Of a DNA stretch of 64,000 nt, positions 35,105 through 43,994 are shown piece by piece. Numbering within the stretch: position 1 is the stretch's first letter; each line of letters begins with the position of its first letter. This stretch comes from Chryseobacterium sp. MYb264 (lineage in GTDB: Bacteria > Bacteroidota > Bacteroidia > Flavobacteriales > Weeksellaceae). The stretch lies in the NCBI RefSeq assembly GCF_035974275.1, contig NZ_CP142422.1, positions 4,092,001 to 4,156,000 on the forward strand, given 5' to 3'. The notes beneath the pieces were generated by a model, which was not told where the DNA came from, made no database searches, and was given only the letters and a program-made list of their open reading frames with translations. Both the position numbers and the translations under genes were made by a program.

Positions 35105-37402
35105 TTATTTTTTCGCTTTAGCACCCATATAAAAGCTCAACTTCCCACCATTCATCAATTCAGAATGTTTCAACGTAAAGTTTTTAATTTCCTTTCCATT
35201 CAATAGAATTTTTTGCACATATACATTCTTCGGACTTTGATTAATCGCTTCAATCTCAAAAGTTTTTCCGTTTTCCAAATTCAAAATAGCATGATCAACA
35301 GCCGGACTTCCAATCGCATAATCTTCCGAACCTGGAGCAACAGGATAAAAACCAAGCGAACTCAAAATATACCAAGCACTCATTTGTCCCGTATCGTCAT
35401 TTCCACCCAATCCATCAGGAGTTGCTTTGTACTGCATTTCTAAAATATGACGAATTTGAGCCTGCGTTTTCCACGGTTGCCCCGCCCAATTGTAGAAATA
35501 AGCTACATGATGTGCCGGCTCGTTTCCGTGAACGTAACCGCCGATAATTCCTTCTCTTGTAATATCTTCGGTATCTGCGAAAAATTCGTCTGGTAAATGC
35601 ATGGTGAACAATTCATCCAGTTTTGCAGCGAATTTTTTCTTGCCGCCCATTAACGTTATTAATTCATCTGGATTTTGAGGAACAAAGAAGCTGTAATTCC
35701 AGGAATTTCCTTCGATGAAACCTTGTCCGTGAGTGCTTAAAGCATTAAAATCTTTCTTAAAACTTCCGTCTGCCAAACGTGGACGCATAAATCCGGTTGA
35801 TTTATCAAAATTATTTTTCCAGTTTTCAGAACGTTTGATGAATTGATTATAAATTTCCGTTTCACCCAAATGTTTTGCTAATTGAGCAATGGCCCAGTCG
35901 TCATAAGCATATTCCAATGTGTTGGAAACTGAAGTTCCATTCTTTTCAGCAGGAATATATCCTAAATCAATATATTGCCCGATTCCTTCGTAATCTCTTT
36001 TATTAGCAGTCGCGACACAAGCTTTCAACGCTTCTTTGGCATCACCTTTATAATTCCCTTTGATAATTGCATCCGCAACCACGCTTACACTGTGATAACC
36101 GCTCATACACCAATTATCGTTCGCATAATGCGACCAGATCGGCAACATTTTCATGGAGAATTGATCATAATGAGCCATCATCGATTTCACCATATCGCCG
36201 TTTCTTTTTGGCTGAATAATATTGAAGAAAGGATGCAGCGCTCGATACGTATCCCAGATCGAAAATGTGGTATAGTTCGTAAAACCTTCCGCTTTATGCG
36301 TGTTTTGATCTAAACCTTTATATTCTCCATTCACATCGGTATACGTTGTTGGATTGATAAAAGTATGATACATCGCCGTATAGAAATTCGTTTTTTCTGT
36401 TTCCGAACCTTTGATAACGATTTTATTTAATTCTTTATTCCATTCCTCCTGCGCTTTTGCTTTTACCTGATCAAAAGATAAATTGCCCACTTCCTGAGTC
36501 AGATTTTCCATCGCGTTGGCCTGACTCACTGGGGAAATTGCCAGCTTAACTTCAATGGCTTCATTTTCATTCGTATCAAAATCAAAATACATTTTCAGGT
36601 TTTTTCCGGCGATTTCAGGGAAGTTTTTCGTTTGATCGAATTTTCTCCAAAATCCATTATACACCTGTTTTCCATCATAATTTTTCTGACCGTAAGATTT
36701 AAATGGCTTGGAAAATTTCATCGCGAAATACACCGTTCTCGTTCTTGCCCAACCGTTCGTTTGTCTGTAACCTGTGATGGTATTTCCGTTTTCCACGCGA
36801 ACATAAGTCCAAACGTTTTTGCCGTCATAATTGTAAATTCCAGCCATCAAATCCAGAATAATATGTGCCTGATCAGATTTTGGGAAAGTATAACGATGAA
36901 CGCCAACTCTTGTTGAAGCCGTTAATTCAGCCAAAATATTGTGATCGTCCAGTTTTACTTTATAATATCCGGCTTCTGCTTTTTCATTTTGATGTGAAAA
37001 TCTGCTTCTGTAGCCACTTTCAGGATTCGTTGCGGTTCCCGGATTTAATTGTAGTTTTCCGACCGTTGGCATCACCAGAAAATCTCCCAAATCAGAATGT
37101 CCTGTTCCACTGAAATGCGTTGAACTAAAACCTACGATCGTTTTATCTTCATAACGATATCCTGCACAGTATTTATACACATCACCATTGTATTTTCCGT
37201 TGAGTTCATAGGAAATAGTATCTGTTTCGGGGCTGAGCTGTACCGCTCCAAAAGGAACTGTAGCTCCGGGATAGGTATGTCCCATTTTTTCCGTTCCGAT
37301 TAACGGGTTGACATACTGATATAGTTTTTCGAATTGCTGAGCTTTAAGATTTAAACTAAAAAATAGAAGAAATAGTAAAACAGAAGTTCCTGGCCGTTTC
37401 AT
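35105..37402 (-). CDS. GH92 family alpha-mannosidase, exported
   Basis: A 765-residue exported glycoside hydrolase. After a signal peptide (about 1-21, ending LKAQ) the N-terminal beta-sandwich begins YVNPLIGTEKMGHTYPGATV, a GH92 hallmark, followed by GFSSTHFSGTGHSDLGDFLV. The (alpha/alpha)6 domain carries TTFSIWDTYRALHPFFNIIQ and GNEPAHHVAYFYNWAG, with GGNDDTGQMSAWYILSSLGF near the end holding the likely catalytic acid residues. GH92 enzymes are calcium-dependent exo-alpha-mannosidases acting on mannose-rich glycans. A single gene, with no SusCD neighbours. Confidence 0.93.
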   Translation of the reverse strand: MKRPGTSVLLFLLFFSLNLKAQQFEKLYQYVNPLIGTEKMGHTYPGATVPFGAVQLSPETDTISYELNGKYNGDVYKYCAGYRYEDKTIVGFSSTHFSGTGHSDLGDFLVMPTVGKLQLNPGTATNPESGYRSRFSHQNEKAEAGYYKVKLDDHNILAELTASTRVGVHRYTFPKSDQAHIILDLMAGIYNYDGKNVWTYVRVENGNTITGYRQTNGWARTRTVYFAMKFSKPFKSYGQKNYDGKQVYNGFWRKFDQTKNFPEIAGKNLKMYFDFDTNENEAIEVKLAISPVSQANAMENLTQEVGNLSFDQVKAKAQEEWNKELNKIVIKGSETEKTNFYTAMYHTFINPTTYTDVNGEYKGLDQNTHKAEGFTNYTTFSIWDTYRALHPFFNIIQPKRNGDMVKSMMAHYDQFSMKMLPIWSHYANDNWCMSGYHSVSVVADAIIKGNYKGDAKEALKACVATANKRDYEGIGQYIDLGYIPAEKNGTSVSNTLEYAYDDWAIAQLAKHLGETEIYNQFIKRSENWKNNFDKSTGFMRPRLADGSFKKDFNALSTHGQGFIEGNSWNYSFFVPQNPDELITLMGGKKKFAAKLDELFTMHLPDEFFADTEDITREGIIGGYVHGNEPAHHVAYFYNWAGQPWKTQAQIRHILEMQYKATPDGLGGNDDTGQMSAWYILSSLGFYPVAPGSEDYAIGSPAVDHAILNLENGKTFEIEAINQSPKNVYVQKILLNGKEIKNFTLKHSELMNGGKLSFYMGAKAKK

Positions 37403-37531
37403 ATAGAATTATATTTTTTGGAGCATAAAATTAAATAAAATTCAAAGAATAATTATTTACTGCATTATTTATCGGATTAATTTAGACACAATCCATTCAA
37501 TATTTATTATTTTTAAGAAAAAATAAAACGT

Positions 37532-38413
37532 ATGAATCTTTATACACAACCGATGTTGCGTGAAGACGCTCTGAAAGATAAAGTAGCGATTGTTACAGGC
37601 GGCGGAAGCGGTCTTGGAAAAGCAATGACCAAATATTTCCTTCAATTGGGCGCAAAAGTGGTGATCACTTCCCGAAATTTGGAAAAATTACAGGGAACAG
37701 CGAAAGAATTGGAAGATGAAACAGGCGGAAAAGTACTTTGTGTAGCCTGTGACGTGCGAAACTGGGATGAAGTGGAAGCCATGAAAGAAGCTACTTTAAA
37801 AGAATTTGGTAGAATTGATATTTTATTAAATAACGCCGCCGGAAATTTTATTTCTCCCACCGAAAGATTAACGCATTCTGCTTTTGATTCTATTTTAGAT
37901 ATTGTCTTAAAAGGAACAAAAAACTGTACACTTTCTATCGGTAAACACTGGATCGATTCTAAAACACCGGGAACGGTTTTAAATATTGTAACCACTTATT
38001 CATGGACGGGCTCTGCTTATGTAGTACCTTCTGCGTGCGCAAAAGCTGGTGTTTTAGCCATGACAAGATCGCTTGCAGTAGAATGGGCAAAATATGGAAT
38101 CCGCTTCAACGCGATTGCTCCGGGACCTTTCCCTACAAAAGGCGCTTGGGACAGATTACTTCCGGGAGATTTGCAGGAAAAATTTGATATGAAGAAAAAA
38201 GTTCCGTTGAGAAGAGTAGGAGAGCATCAGGAATTAGCTAATCTTGCCGCGTATCTGGTTTCCGATTATTCTGCGTATATGAATGGCGAAGTGGTAACCA
38301 TTGATGGCGGAGAATGGTTGCAAGGTGCGGGAGAATTCAATATGCTGGAAGATATTCCTCAGGAGATGTGGGATGCTTTGGAAGCGATGATTAAAGCGAA
38401 AAAATCAAACTGA
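37532..38413 (+). CDS. SDR family oxidoreductase, 2,4-dienoyl-CoA reductase-like
   Basis: A 293-residue Rossmann protein with NAD(P) loop TGGGSGLGKAM (about 24-34) and NNAAGNF. In place of the usual YxxxK, the active-site stretch is SAYVVPSACAKAGVLAMT, in which Ser-Ala-Cys-Ala-Lys replaces Tyr-Ser-Ala-Ser-Lys. That substitution is characteristic of the 2,4-dienoyl-CoA reductase branch, where a different Tyr assists catalysis. Likely role: reduction of polyunsaturated acyl-CoA in beta-oxidation. A single gene, divergent from GH92 and followed by a heptamer array and a terminator. Confidence 0.85.
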   Translation: MNLYTQPMLREDALKDKVAIVTGGGSGLGKAMTKYFLQLGAKVVITSRNLEKLQGTAKELEDETGGKVLCVACDVRNWDEVEAMKEATLKEFGRIDILLNNAAGNFISPTERLTHSAFDSILDIVLKGTKNCTLSIGKHWIDSKTPGTVLNIVTTYSWTGSAYVVPSACAKAGVLAMTRSLAVEWAKYGIRFNAIAPGPFPTKGAWDRLLPGDLQEKFDMKKKVPLRRVGEHQELANLAAYLVSDYSAYMNGEVVTIDGGEWLQGAGEFNMLEDIPQEMWDALEAMIKAKKSN

Positions 38414-38416
38414 TAA

Positions 38417-38485
38417 TAGTTATAAGTTATTAGTGAGGAGTTAATTTTGCTTATTGCTTATTGCTTATTGCTTATTGCTTATTGC
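38417..38485. repeat. Heptamer array with five exact TATTGCT/TTATTGC units
   Basis: In-phase period-7 units start at 38417: TAGTTAT, AAGTTAT, TAGTGAG, GAGTTAA, TTTTGCT, then TTATTGC repeated five times (38451-38485). The first units are degenerate and the last are identical, as expected for growth by slippage at one end. Unit types match the arrays at 9483 and 21457. Confidence 0.75.
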
Positions 38486-38516
38486 AAAATTTAACATAAT
38501 AATTACAATCACAAGG

Positions 38517-38543
38517 CTTCTCTCTTCGGGAGAAGTTTTATTT
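38517..38543 (+). terminator. Terminator between SDR and EEP genes
   Basis: An 8-bp stem CTTCTCTC / GGGAGAAG with a TTC loop (38517-38535; one G-T pair) is followed by TTTTATTT. It probably ends the SDR transcript, since the EEP gene starts 30 nt later. Confidence 0.75.
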
Positions 38544-38572
38544 TTGTTGCTGTTAATTAAAAATAGAAGATT

Positions 38573-39400
38573 ATGAATTTCAGATTTTCAACGGTATTCT
38601 TACTGCTTTTTGCATTAGGTTTCTCGCAGGATCTTAAGGTGATGAGTTTTAATATCAGGCTTAATGTAGATTCAGACAAAGAAAATGCGTGGCCAAACAG
38701 AAAACAGGATGTTGCAGATTTATTGATGTATTATCATCCGGATTATTTCGGGGTTCAGGAAGCGCTTCCGGAGCAAATGAAAGATATTAAAAACGGGTTG
38801 AAGAACTACGATTATATTGGCGTTGGCAGAGATGACGGTAAAGAAAAAGGTGAATTTTCAGCTATTTTTTATGATATAAACAGGCTTCAGGTAGTAAACT
38901 CAGGAACATTTTGGCTTTCTGAAACTCCTGAAAAACCGTCAAAAGGTTGGGATGCAGCGTTGAATAGAATTTGTACCTATGTCGTTTTTAAAGATAAAAA
39001 ATCTAAAAAAGAATTTATGGCGCTGAACCTGCATTTCGATCATATCGGGAATGTAGCGAGAGTGAAATCTTCTGAACTGATTTTAAAGAAGATCAAAGAA
39101 ATCAATCCTAAAAATCTGCCGGTAACCGTGAGTGGTGATTTTAATTTAACTGAAGATTCGGAGCCGATTAAAATTATGTCTCAAAATCTACAGGACAGTT
39201 TTTATCATTCAGAAACAAAACATTACGGGCCAAAAGGGACGTTTACAGATTTTAATGTGAATGAAGTTCCAAAAGAGAGAATCGATTATATTTTCGTAAA
39301 AGGTTTCAAAATAAAATCTCACAGACACATCAACGACAGAAGAGAAAACTTACTGTATCCGTCAGACCATTTTCCTGTTCTGACAGAGCTTTCTTTCTAA
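38573..39400 (+). CDS. Exported endonuclease/exonuclease/phosphatase family protein
   Basis: A 275-residue protein with a signal peptide (about 1-19, MNFRFSTVFLLLFALGFSQ) and a complete EEP fold: VMSFNIRLNVDSDKENAWPN (metal-binding Asn), FGVQEALPEQM (Glu), SGDFNLTEDS (the Asp/Asn of GDFN) and LYPSDHFPVLTEL (the SDHFP His). Exported members of this group hydrolyse phosphodiesters of sugars, lipids or nucleic acids; the substrate cannot be inferred. Its stop is 3 nt from the end of the convergent response regulator gene. Confidence 0.9.
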   Translation: MNFRFSTVFLLLFALGFSQDLKVMSFNIRLNVDSDKENAWPNRKQDVADLLMYYHPDYFGVQEALPEQMKDIKNGLKNYDYIGVGRDDGKEKGEFSAIFYDINRLQVVNSGTFWLSETPEKPSKGWDAALNRICTYVVFKDKKSKKEFMALNLHFDHIGNVARVKSSELILKKIKEINPKNLPVTVSGDFNLTEDSEPIKIMSQNLQDSFYHSETKHYGPKGTFTDFNVNEVPKERIDYIFVKGFKIKSHRHINDRRENLLYPSDHFPVLTELSF

Positions 39401-39403
39401 AAT

Positions 39404-40090
39404 TTAATGAGTCGGAAAATCAATTTCAAATCCAATTCCTCGCAGGGATTGGATTTTTATTTGGTCGTCATGCTGAAAATATTTTCTCAGTCGGCTGATA
39501 AAAACATCCAGGCTTCTTCCTGTAAAATAATCATTCGTTTCCCAAAGATTATCAAGAATATCATCTCTTTTCAATGCTTTTTTATTGTGTTTTAAAAGGT
39601 AGAGCAACAATTCCTGTTCACGGATGGTTAACCGGATTTTTTCTTTTGGATGAATGAGCAGCAGTTTTTCTGTGTTTAAAGTATATTCGCCGATTTTAAT
39701 TTGTGTTTCAATTGTTGCTGGCGTTATTCTTTTCAGGATATTTTTAATCCTTAAAACCAATTCTTCAGGATCACAAGGTTTGGCGAGATAATCATCTGCT
39801 CCAATTTTTAAACCGGTCAGTCGATCGAGTTTTTGATTTTTAGCTGTTAAAAATAAAATCGGAAAGTCGGGTTTCTCTTTTAAAATCATTTTAGCGAGAG
39901 AAAATCCATCCAGATTGGGCATCATAATATCTAAAATACCAATATGAAAGTGAAATTCCGCCGTTAAAATTGGAATAATATCCATCGGATCCTGAAACCA
40001 GGTGACGTCAAAATCTTCCAGTTCCAGATATTGTTTAAGGATCATTCCAAAATCAGAATCGTCTTCTGCCAAAAGGATTTTAGTTTTCAT
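39404..40090 (-). CDS. OmpR-type response regulator
   Basis: A 228-residue regulator with a receiver domain (acidic pair at 10-11 in LLAEDDSDF, phospho-acceptor D54 in GILDIMMPNLDG, Lys in FLTAKNQK) and a C-terminal winged helix (about 125-225, LTIREQELLLYLLKHNKKAL ... SLDVFISRLRKYF). It overlaps the sensor kinase gene by 11 nt, so the two are a cognate pair, resembling the RprX/RprY systems of Bacteroidota. Likely targets include the divergent outer-membrane gene, whose upstream region holds three 11-bp direct repeats. Confidence 0.92.
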   Translation of the reverse strand: MKTKILLAEDDSDFGMILKQYLELEDFDVTWFQDPMDIIPILTAEFHFHIGILDIMMPNLDGFSLAKMILKEKPDFPILFLTAKNQKLDRLTGLKIGADDYLAKPCDPEELVLRIKNILKRITPATIETQIKIGEYTLNTEKLLLIHPKEKIRLTIREQELLLYLLKHNKKALKRDDILDNLWETNDYFTGRSLDVFISRLRKYFQHDDQIKIQSLRGIGFEIDFPTH

Positions 40091-41399
40091 AAGGAAGAGT
40101 GATTTTAAAAGTTGTGCCTTCGTTTATAATGCTTGAAACGTCTATTTTTCCGTGATAACCGTCTATTATCCTTTTTACGAAATACAATCCGAGCCCCAGA
40201 CCTTTGCTATTGTGAATATTGTTTGATTGTATTCTGTAAAACTTCTCGAAAATATTTTTCAATTCCTTTTTCTCGATTCCGTTTCCGTTGTCGGTCACTT
40301 TTATTTCAAGACTATTTTTCGGGATATTGATCTCAATTTTTACCTCCGAAGCTCCATATTTTACGCTGTTTTCACAAAGATTTTTGATTACGGTTTCCAT
40401 TAAATTTTTATCAAAAGGAATTTCCTGATCGACCGAATTTTTCAGATCAAATAAAATGTCAGGATGGGTAAAGGAGAGATCTTTAATGAAAAAATCCCAG
40501 TCCTGAGGTTGAGTTTTCGTCAGTTTTTCTCCGGATTCGTCTTTGTGTAGCTGAAACATCAGACTTTCCAGACGATTAATCTGCCGGTCAACTAAATGAA
40601 GCGTTTCCGGATTAAATTCTTTTTTTAATGTTTTTGAAGCAATTTTTAAAGTGGCAATCGGTGTTTTGAATTCATGGGAAATATTATCCACGACCGTGTG
40701 CAAAACTTCCACCTGCTTTTGCTGTCTGATTAAATTTTTAACCGTAAAAATATAAAGCATTAATACCGAAAACAGAATGGCGATGCAGCTCAGAAAAAGA
40801 AAAGTGAGTTCTTTGAAAACAAGACTTTTGATATTTAAAATTTCAAAATCGGTGCGACTTTTTATCAGAAAGCTATTATTTCTTTCAAGTTTTCCGTTGA
40901 TATCGTTCGTCGATTTTGAAGTGGTTTCCCATCTTCCGGTGTTCGTGATTCCGGGTTTTACCAGTTGATTTCGTGTTTCAAATATCGTAATTGGGCTTTC
41001 CAAAAGCTGAACTTTGGTAGGAAGTGAGACAATAGATAAATATTGAATTCTTACCGCAACCTCATAATTTTCTTTTTTAAATAAATTATCCACATAATTA
41101 CTGAAACTTTTCTGATTGGTCTTTCTGTTTTGATCGAAAAGATTTAAAAACTCTTTTTGTGTAATTTTTTTATCATTGTATTGAGCGAAGATGTTTTGGA
41201 GATCATCATCCGATGCTTTTTTCAGTCCTTTTTTATCTTCCAGATCGTCGGTATAGGTCGAAAGGCGGTTATTCATGTCCCGGTAAATTTCCCTTTCTTT
41301 CACCTGATAGGTTTTGTACATAAAATAGCCCTGAATTCCCAAAAGGATCAGGAACAGCGTGGTAAAAAGAACAATGAGATTTTTACTTTTCAACATCAT
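40080..41399 (-). CDS. Sensor histidine kinase
   Basis: A 439-residue membrane kinase with two membrane helices (about 8-28 and 198-220) enclosing a roughly 170-residue periplasmic sensor region of no recognised family. The HisKA phosphoacceptor is H242 in NISHEFKTPIATL. The ATP-binding domain shows NLCENSVKYG (N box), VTDNGNGIEKKEL (G1) and KGLGLGLYFVKRI (G2). It would phosphorylate the OmpR-type regulator encoded directly downstream. No HAMP or PAS domain is evident between the second helix and H242. Confidence 0.92.
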   Translation of the reverse strand: MMLKSKNLIVLFTTLFLILLGIQGYFMYKTYQVKEREIYRDMNNRLSTYTDDLEDKKGLKKASDDDLQNIFAQYNDKKITQKEFLNLFDQNRKTNQKSFSNYVDNLFKKENYEVAVRIQYLSIVSLPTKVQLLESPITIFETRNQLVKPGITNTGRWETTSKSTNDINGKLERNNSFLIKSRTDFEILNIKSLVFKELTFLFLSCIAILFSVLMLYIFTVKNLIRQQKQVEVLHTVVDNISHEFKTPIATLKIASKTLKKEFNPETLHLVDRQINRLESLMFQLHKDESGEKLTKTQPQDWDFFIKDLSFTHPDILFDLKNSVDQEIPFDKNLMETVIKNLCENSVKYGASEVKIEINIPKNSLEIKVTDNGNGIEKKELKNIFEKFYRIQSNNIHNSKGLGLGLYFVKRIIDGYHGKIDVSSIINEGTTFKITLPYEN

Positions 41400-41437
41400 A
41401 ATGACAAATATAAAAATTTAGCCTTTCCCAAATAGAC

Positions 41438-41470
41438 GTTAACCGATCATTAACCTTCCATTAACCGAAA
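41438..41470. promoter_or_regulatory. Three 11-bp direct repeats, likely response-regulator sites
   Basis: GTTAACCGATC, ATTAACCTTCC and ATTAACCGAAA lie in exact 11-bp steps (core TTAACC) in the 117-bp gap between the divergent kinase operon and the outer-membrane gene. OmpR-type regulators bind direct repeats spaced one helical turn apart, so this fits autoregulation and control of the neighbour. Confidence 0.65.
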
Positions 41471-41516
41471 TTTTCCTCAACAAGTTAGACTTTTACACCA
41501 TAAAATAAAGCTAACA

Positions 41517-43892
41517 ATGATGTATAAAATTCTTTTTATCTTATGCTTTCCGATTTTTCTTTTTTCTCAGAAACAAAGAATTGAAGGAACGGTTTCGAAT
41601 GATCGCAATGAGAAACTTTCTCTGATTACGATTGACGTGTATGATGCTCAAAATAAATTTCTGAAAACAATATCGACTTCTGAAAACGGAAGTTTTATTC
41701 TAGAAGGTATTCCGAATCAATCTGTAAAACTGGTGATTAAAGATCTGGAATATGCCAAATTTGAAAAAGAGCTGGATCTTGAAAAGCAAAATCAGCCTTT
41801 AGCCATTATTTTGAAGAAAGATATTCAGGATATTCAGGAAGTGGTGATGACGAAGCAAAAGCCTTTGGTAAAAAGGAAAATCGACCGCTTAGAGTTTAAT
41901 GTGGAAAATTCTAATATTTCTTCGCTCAATGCCTGGGAAATTCTGAAAAAAACACCCGGAGTTACCTCAAGTAATGATGTTTTGGCGATAAAAGGAAGTC
42001 AGAGTATTGTCGTCACGATTAATGATAAAAGAATTATGCTGACCGGTGATGAACTGAAAAATCTATTGGAAAATACCCAAGGCGATGATCTGAAATCGGT
42101 AGAAGTAATTACCAATCCTCCTGCAAAATATGAAGCGTCCGGAAGTGCCGTTTTGAATATTGTCATGAAAAAAAATAAAATTGAAGGCTATCGTGGTACT
42201 GTTTCTTCCAAATATGTTCAGACTCAATATGCAAAAGGGGTAGCGGGGATTTCTCAATATTATAAAAAGAATAAACTTTCGGTAATGGGAAGTTATTATT
42301 TTGGAAGCGGAACCTATTACAGAGAAGGCACAGACTATGTAAATTATATTGAAGATAAGCAACGATGGGTAAGTATGATGAATCGTAAAGACAAAAATAA
42401 AAGCCAGAATACCGTCAACTTTAATATTGAATATGAGATCGACAGTCTTACAAATGCCAGTTTAAACTATTCCGGATATTTCAGTCCGAGATCTTATGGC
42501 GTGTATGATGTTCCGACTTTAATTTATAATGAGCAGAATGTAGCGGAGTCGAATTATAGAACGATCAACGATCATTTTTCGCGCTCCATTAATAACTCTT
42601 TGAGTTTTCAGATGGATAGAAAGCTTAATAAAAAAAGTAAACTGACATGGACGAATTATTTTACAGGAAACAACGCTCAAAAAGATCAAAATGTACTCAC
42701 GCATCTTGATTTTGCGAATGAACTGCCTAAAGACAATAACTTTTTAACCCACAATAAAAGTGATGTTCAACTCTATTCCACGCAATTTGATTATCAATGG
42801 AAAAATGAAAAGTGGGAACTGGAATCAGGTTCCAAATACAGTTTTGTAAAGACCAGCAGCCTGATGGATTTTTCGGATAATGAAAACGGTCAGCTTCAAT
42901 ATAGAGCCGATAAAAGCAATGTTTTTGATTATAAGGAACACAATTTTGCCCTTTATTCGTCATTGGCTTACAATCCCGGAAAGTGGAATTTCAAAGCAGG
43001 TTTGCGTGCCGAGAAAACCGATTTGGAAGGTGTGGTTTCCGAACCGTATGAAGTGAATAAAAATAAGTACTGGAAATTGTTTCCGACATTATACGTGCAA
43101 TATACAACGGAGGGAAATCATCAGTTTGGTTTGTCTTACGGAAAGCGAATCAGCCGACCATCTTATTCCTGGTTGAATCCTGCAAAGTCGTATTACAACC
43201 TATTTTCATATTTCCAGGGAGATCCCGCTTTGAAGGCGACGATTGTTCACAATCTTAATTTTACCTATACATGGAAAGAGTGGAATCTCGATTTTTATTA
43301 CCGAAAAGAGATCAATCCGTCGATGGAGATCTCTTATCAGGATCCGAGCAATAATAATCTGATTTACCATTTTACCAATATCGAAAAAGGACAGGCGTAC
43401 GGATTGAGTGTATATAAAAACTTCCAGATCAAACCTTGGTGGAGCCTTAGTGTGTCTGAAAATATTGAACATAATGAAAACTATTTTATAGGAGTTGATC
43501 ATCTTTTATACCAAAATAAAGTATGGAATTTAGGCTCCGATATTTCCACAAGTTTCACCTTAGATAAAGCGTCAGACTGGAAGCTGGAATTTGGAAATCG
43601 ATATAACACGCCCGCGATTCAGGGAACTTTCAGGATTTCGGGATCGTCTTCAACGTATGTGGTGATGAATAAAAAATTCTTTAACAAAAAACTGGAAGGA
43701 AGTCTTATGTTTAATGATATTTTTAAAACTTCCGGAGAGAAGATTACTACGAAATATGCGAATCAGGACAATTATTTTTTAGATTATCGCGATACCCAGA
43801 GTTTTATTATTTCATTAAAATTTAATTTTGGAAATCAGTCGGTGAAAAACGCAAAGTCAATTAAAAAAGCAGATGAGCAGGGAAGGATGTAA
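41517..43892 (+). CDS. Outer-membrane beta-barrel protein (TonB-receptor-like)
   Basis: A 791-residue outer-membrane protein. A signal peptide (about 1-18, ending FLFSQ) is followed by a carboxypeptidase-regulatory-like domain (about 20-95: RIEGTVSNDRNEKLSLITID, SENGSFILEGIP), a plug-like region (VVMTKQKPLVKRKIDRLEFN, WEILKKTPGVTSS, PPAKYEASGSAVLNIVMKKN) and a long beta-barrel of the outer-membrane beta-barrel family. No TonB box is obvious. The cargo is unknown. It is divergent from a two-component system and likely controlled by it. The second in-frame ATG (41520) is an equally possible start. Confidence 0.88.
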   Translation: MMYKILFILCFPIFLFSQKQRIEGTVSNDRNEKLSLITIDVYDAQNKFLKTISTSENGSFILEGIPNQSVKLVIKDLEYAKFEKELDLEKQNQPLAIILKKDIQDIQEVVMTKQKPLVKRKIDRLEFNVENSNISSLNAWEILKKTPGVTSSNDVLAIKGSQSIVVTINDKRIMLTGDELKNLLENTQGDDLKSVEVITNPPAKYEASGSAVLNIVMKKNKIEGYRGTVSSKYVQTQYAKGVAGISQYYKKNKLSVMGSYYFGSGTYYREGTDYVNYIEDKQRWVSMMNRKDKNKSQNTVNFNIEYEIDSLTNASLNYSGYFSPRSYGVYDVPTLIYNEQNVAESNYRTINDHFSRSINNSLSFQMDRKLNKKSKLTWTNYFTGNNAQKDQNVLTHLDFANELPKDNNFLTHNKSDVQLYSTQFDYQWKNEKWELESGSKYSFVKTSSLMDFSDNENGQLQYRADKSNVFDYKEHNFALYSSLAYNPGKWNFKAGLRAEKTDLEGVVSEPYEVNKNKYWKLFPTLYVQYTTEGNHQFGLSYGKRISRPSYSWLNPAKSYYNLFSYFQGDPALKATIVHNLNFTYTWKEWNLDFYYRKEINPSMEISYQDPSNNNLIYHFTNIEKGQAYGLSVYKNFQIKPWWSLSVSENIEHNENYFIGVDHLLYQNKVWNLGSDISTSFTLDKASDWKLEFGNRYNTPAIQGTFRISGSSSTYVVMNKKFFNKKLEGSLMFNDIFKTSGEKITTKYANQDNYFLDYRDTQSFIISLKFNFGNQSVKNAKSIKKADEQGRM

Positions 43893-43994
43893 TACAAACA
43901 GATAAGCCCATCGTAATTTGTTTAAATTGATGTTAATGTAGCGTGCCATCCTTCATTTTTTCCTAATTTTGAGGCCAATAAAAAATTAGGGAAC

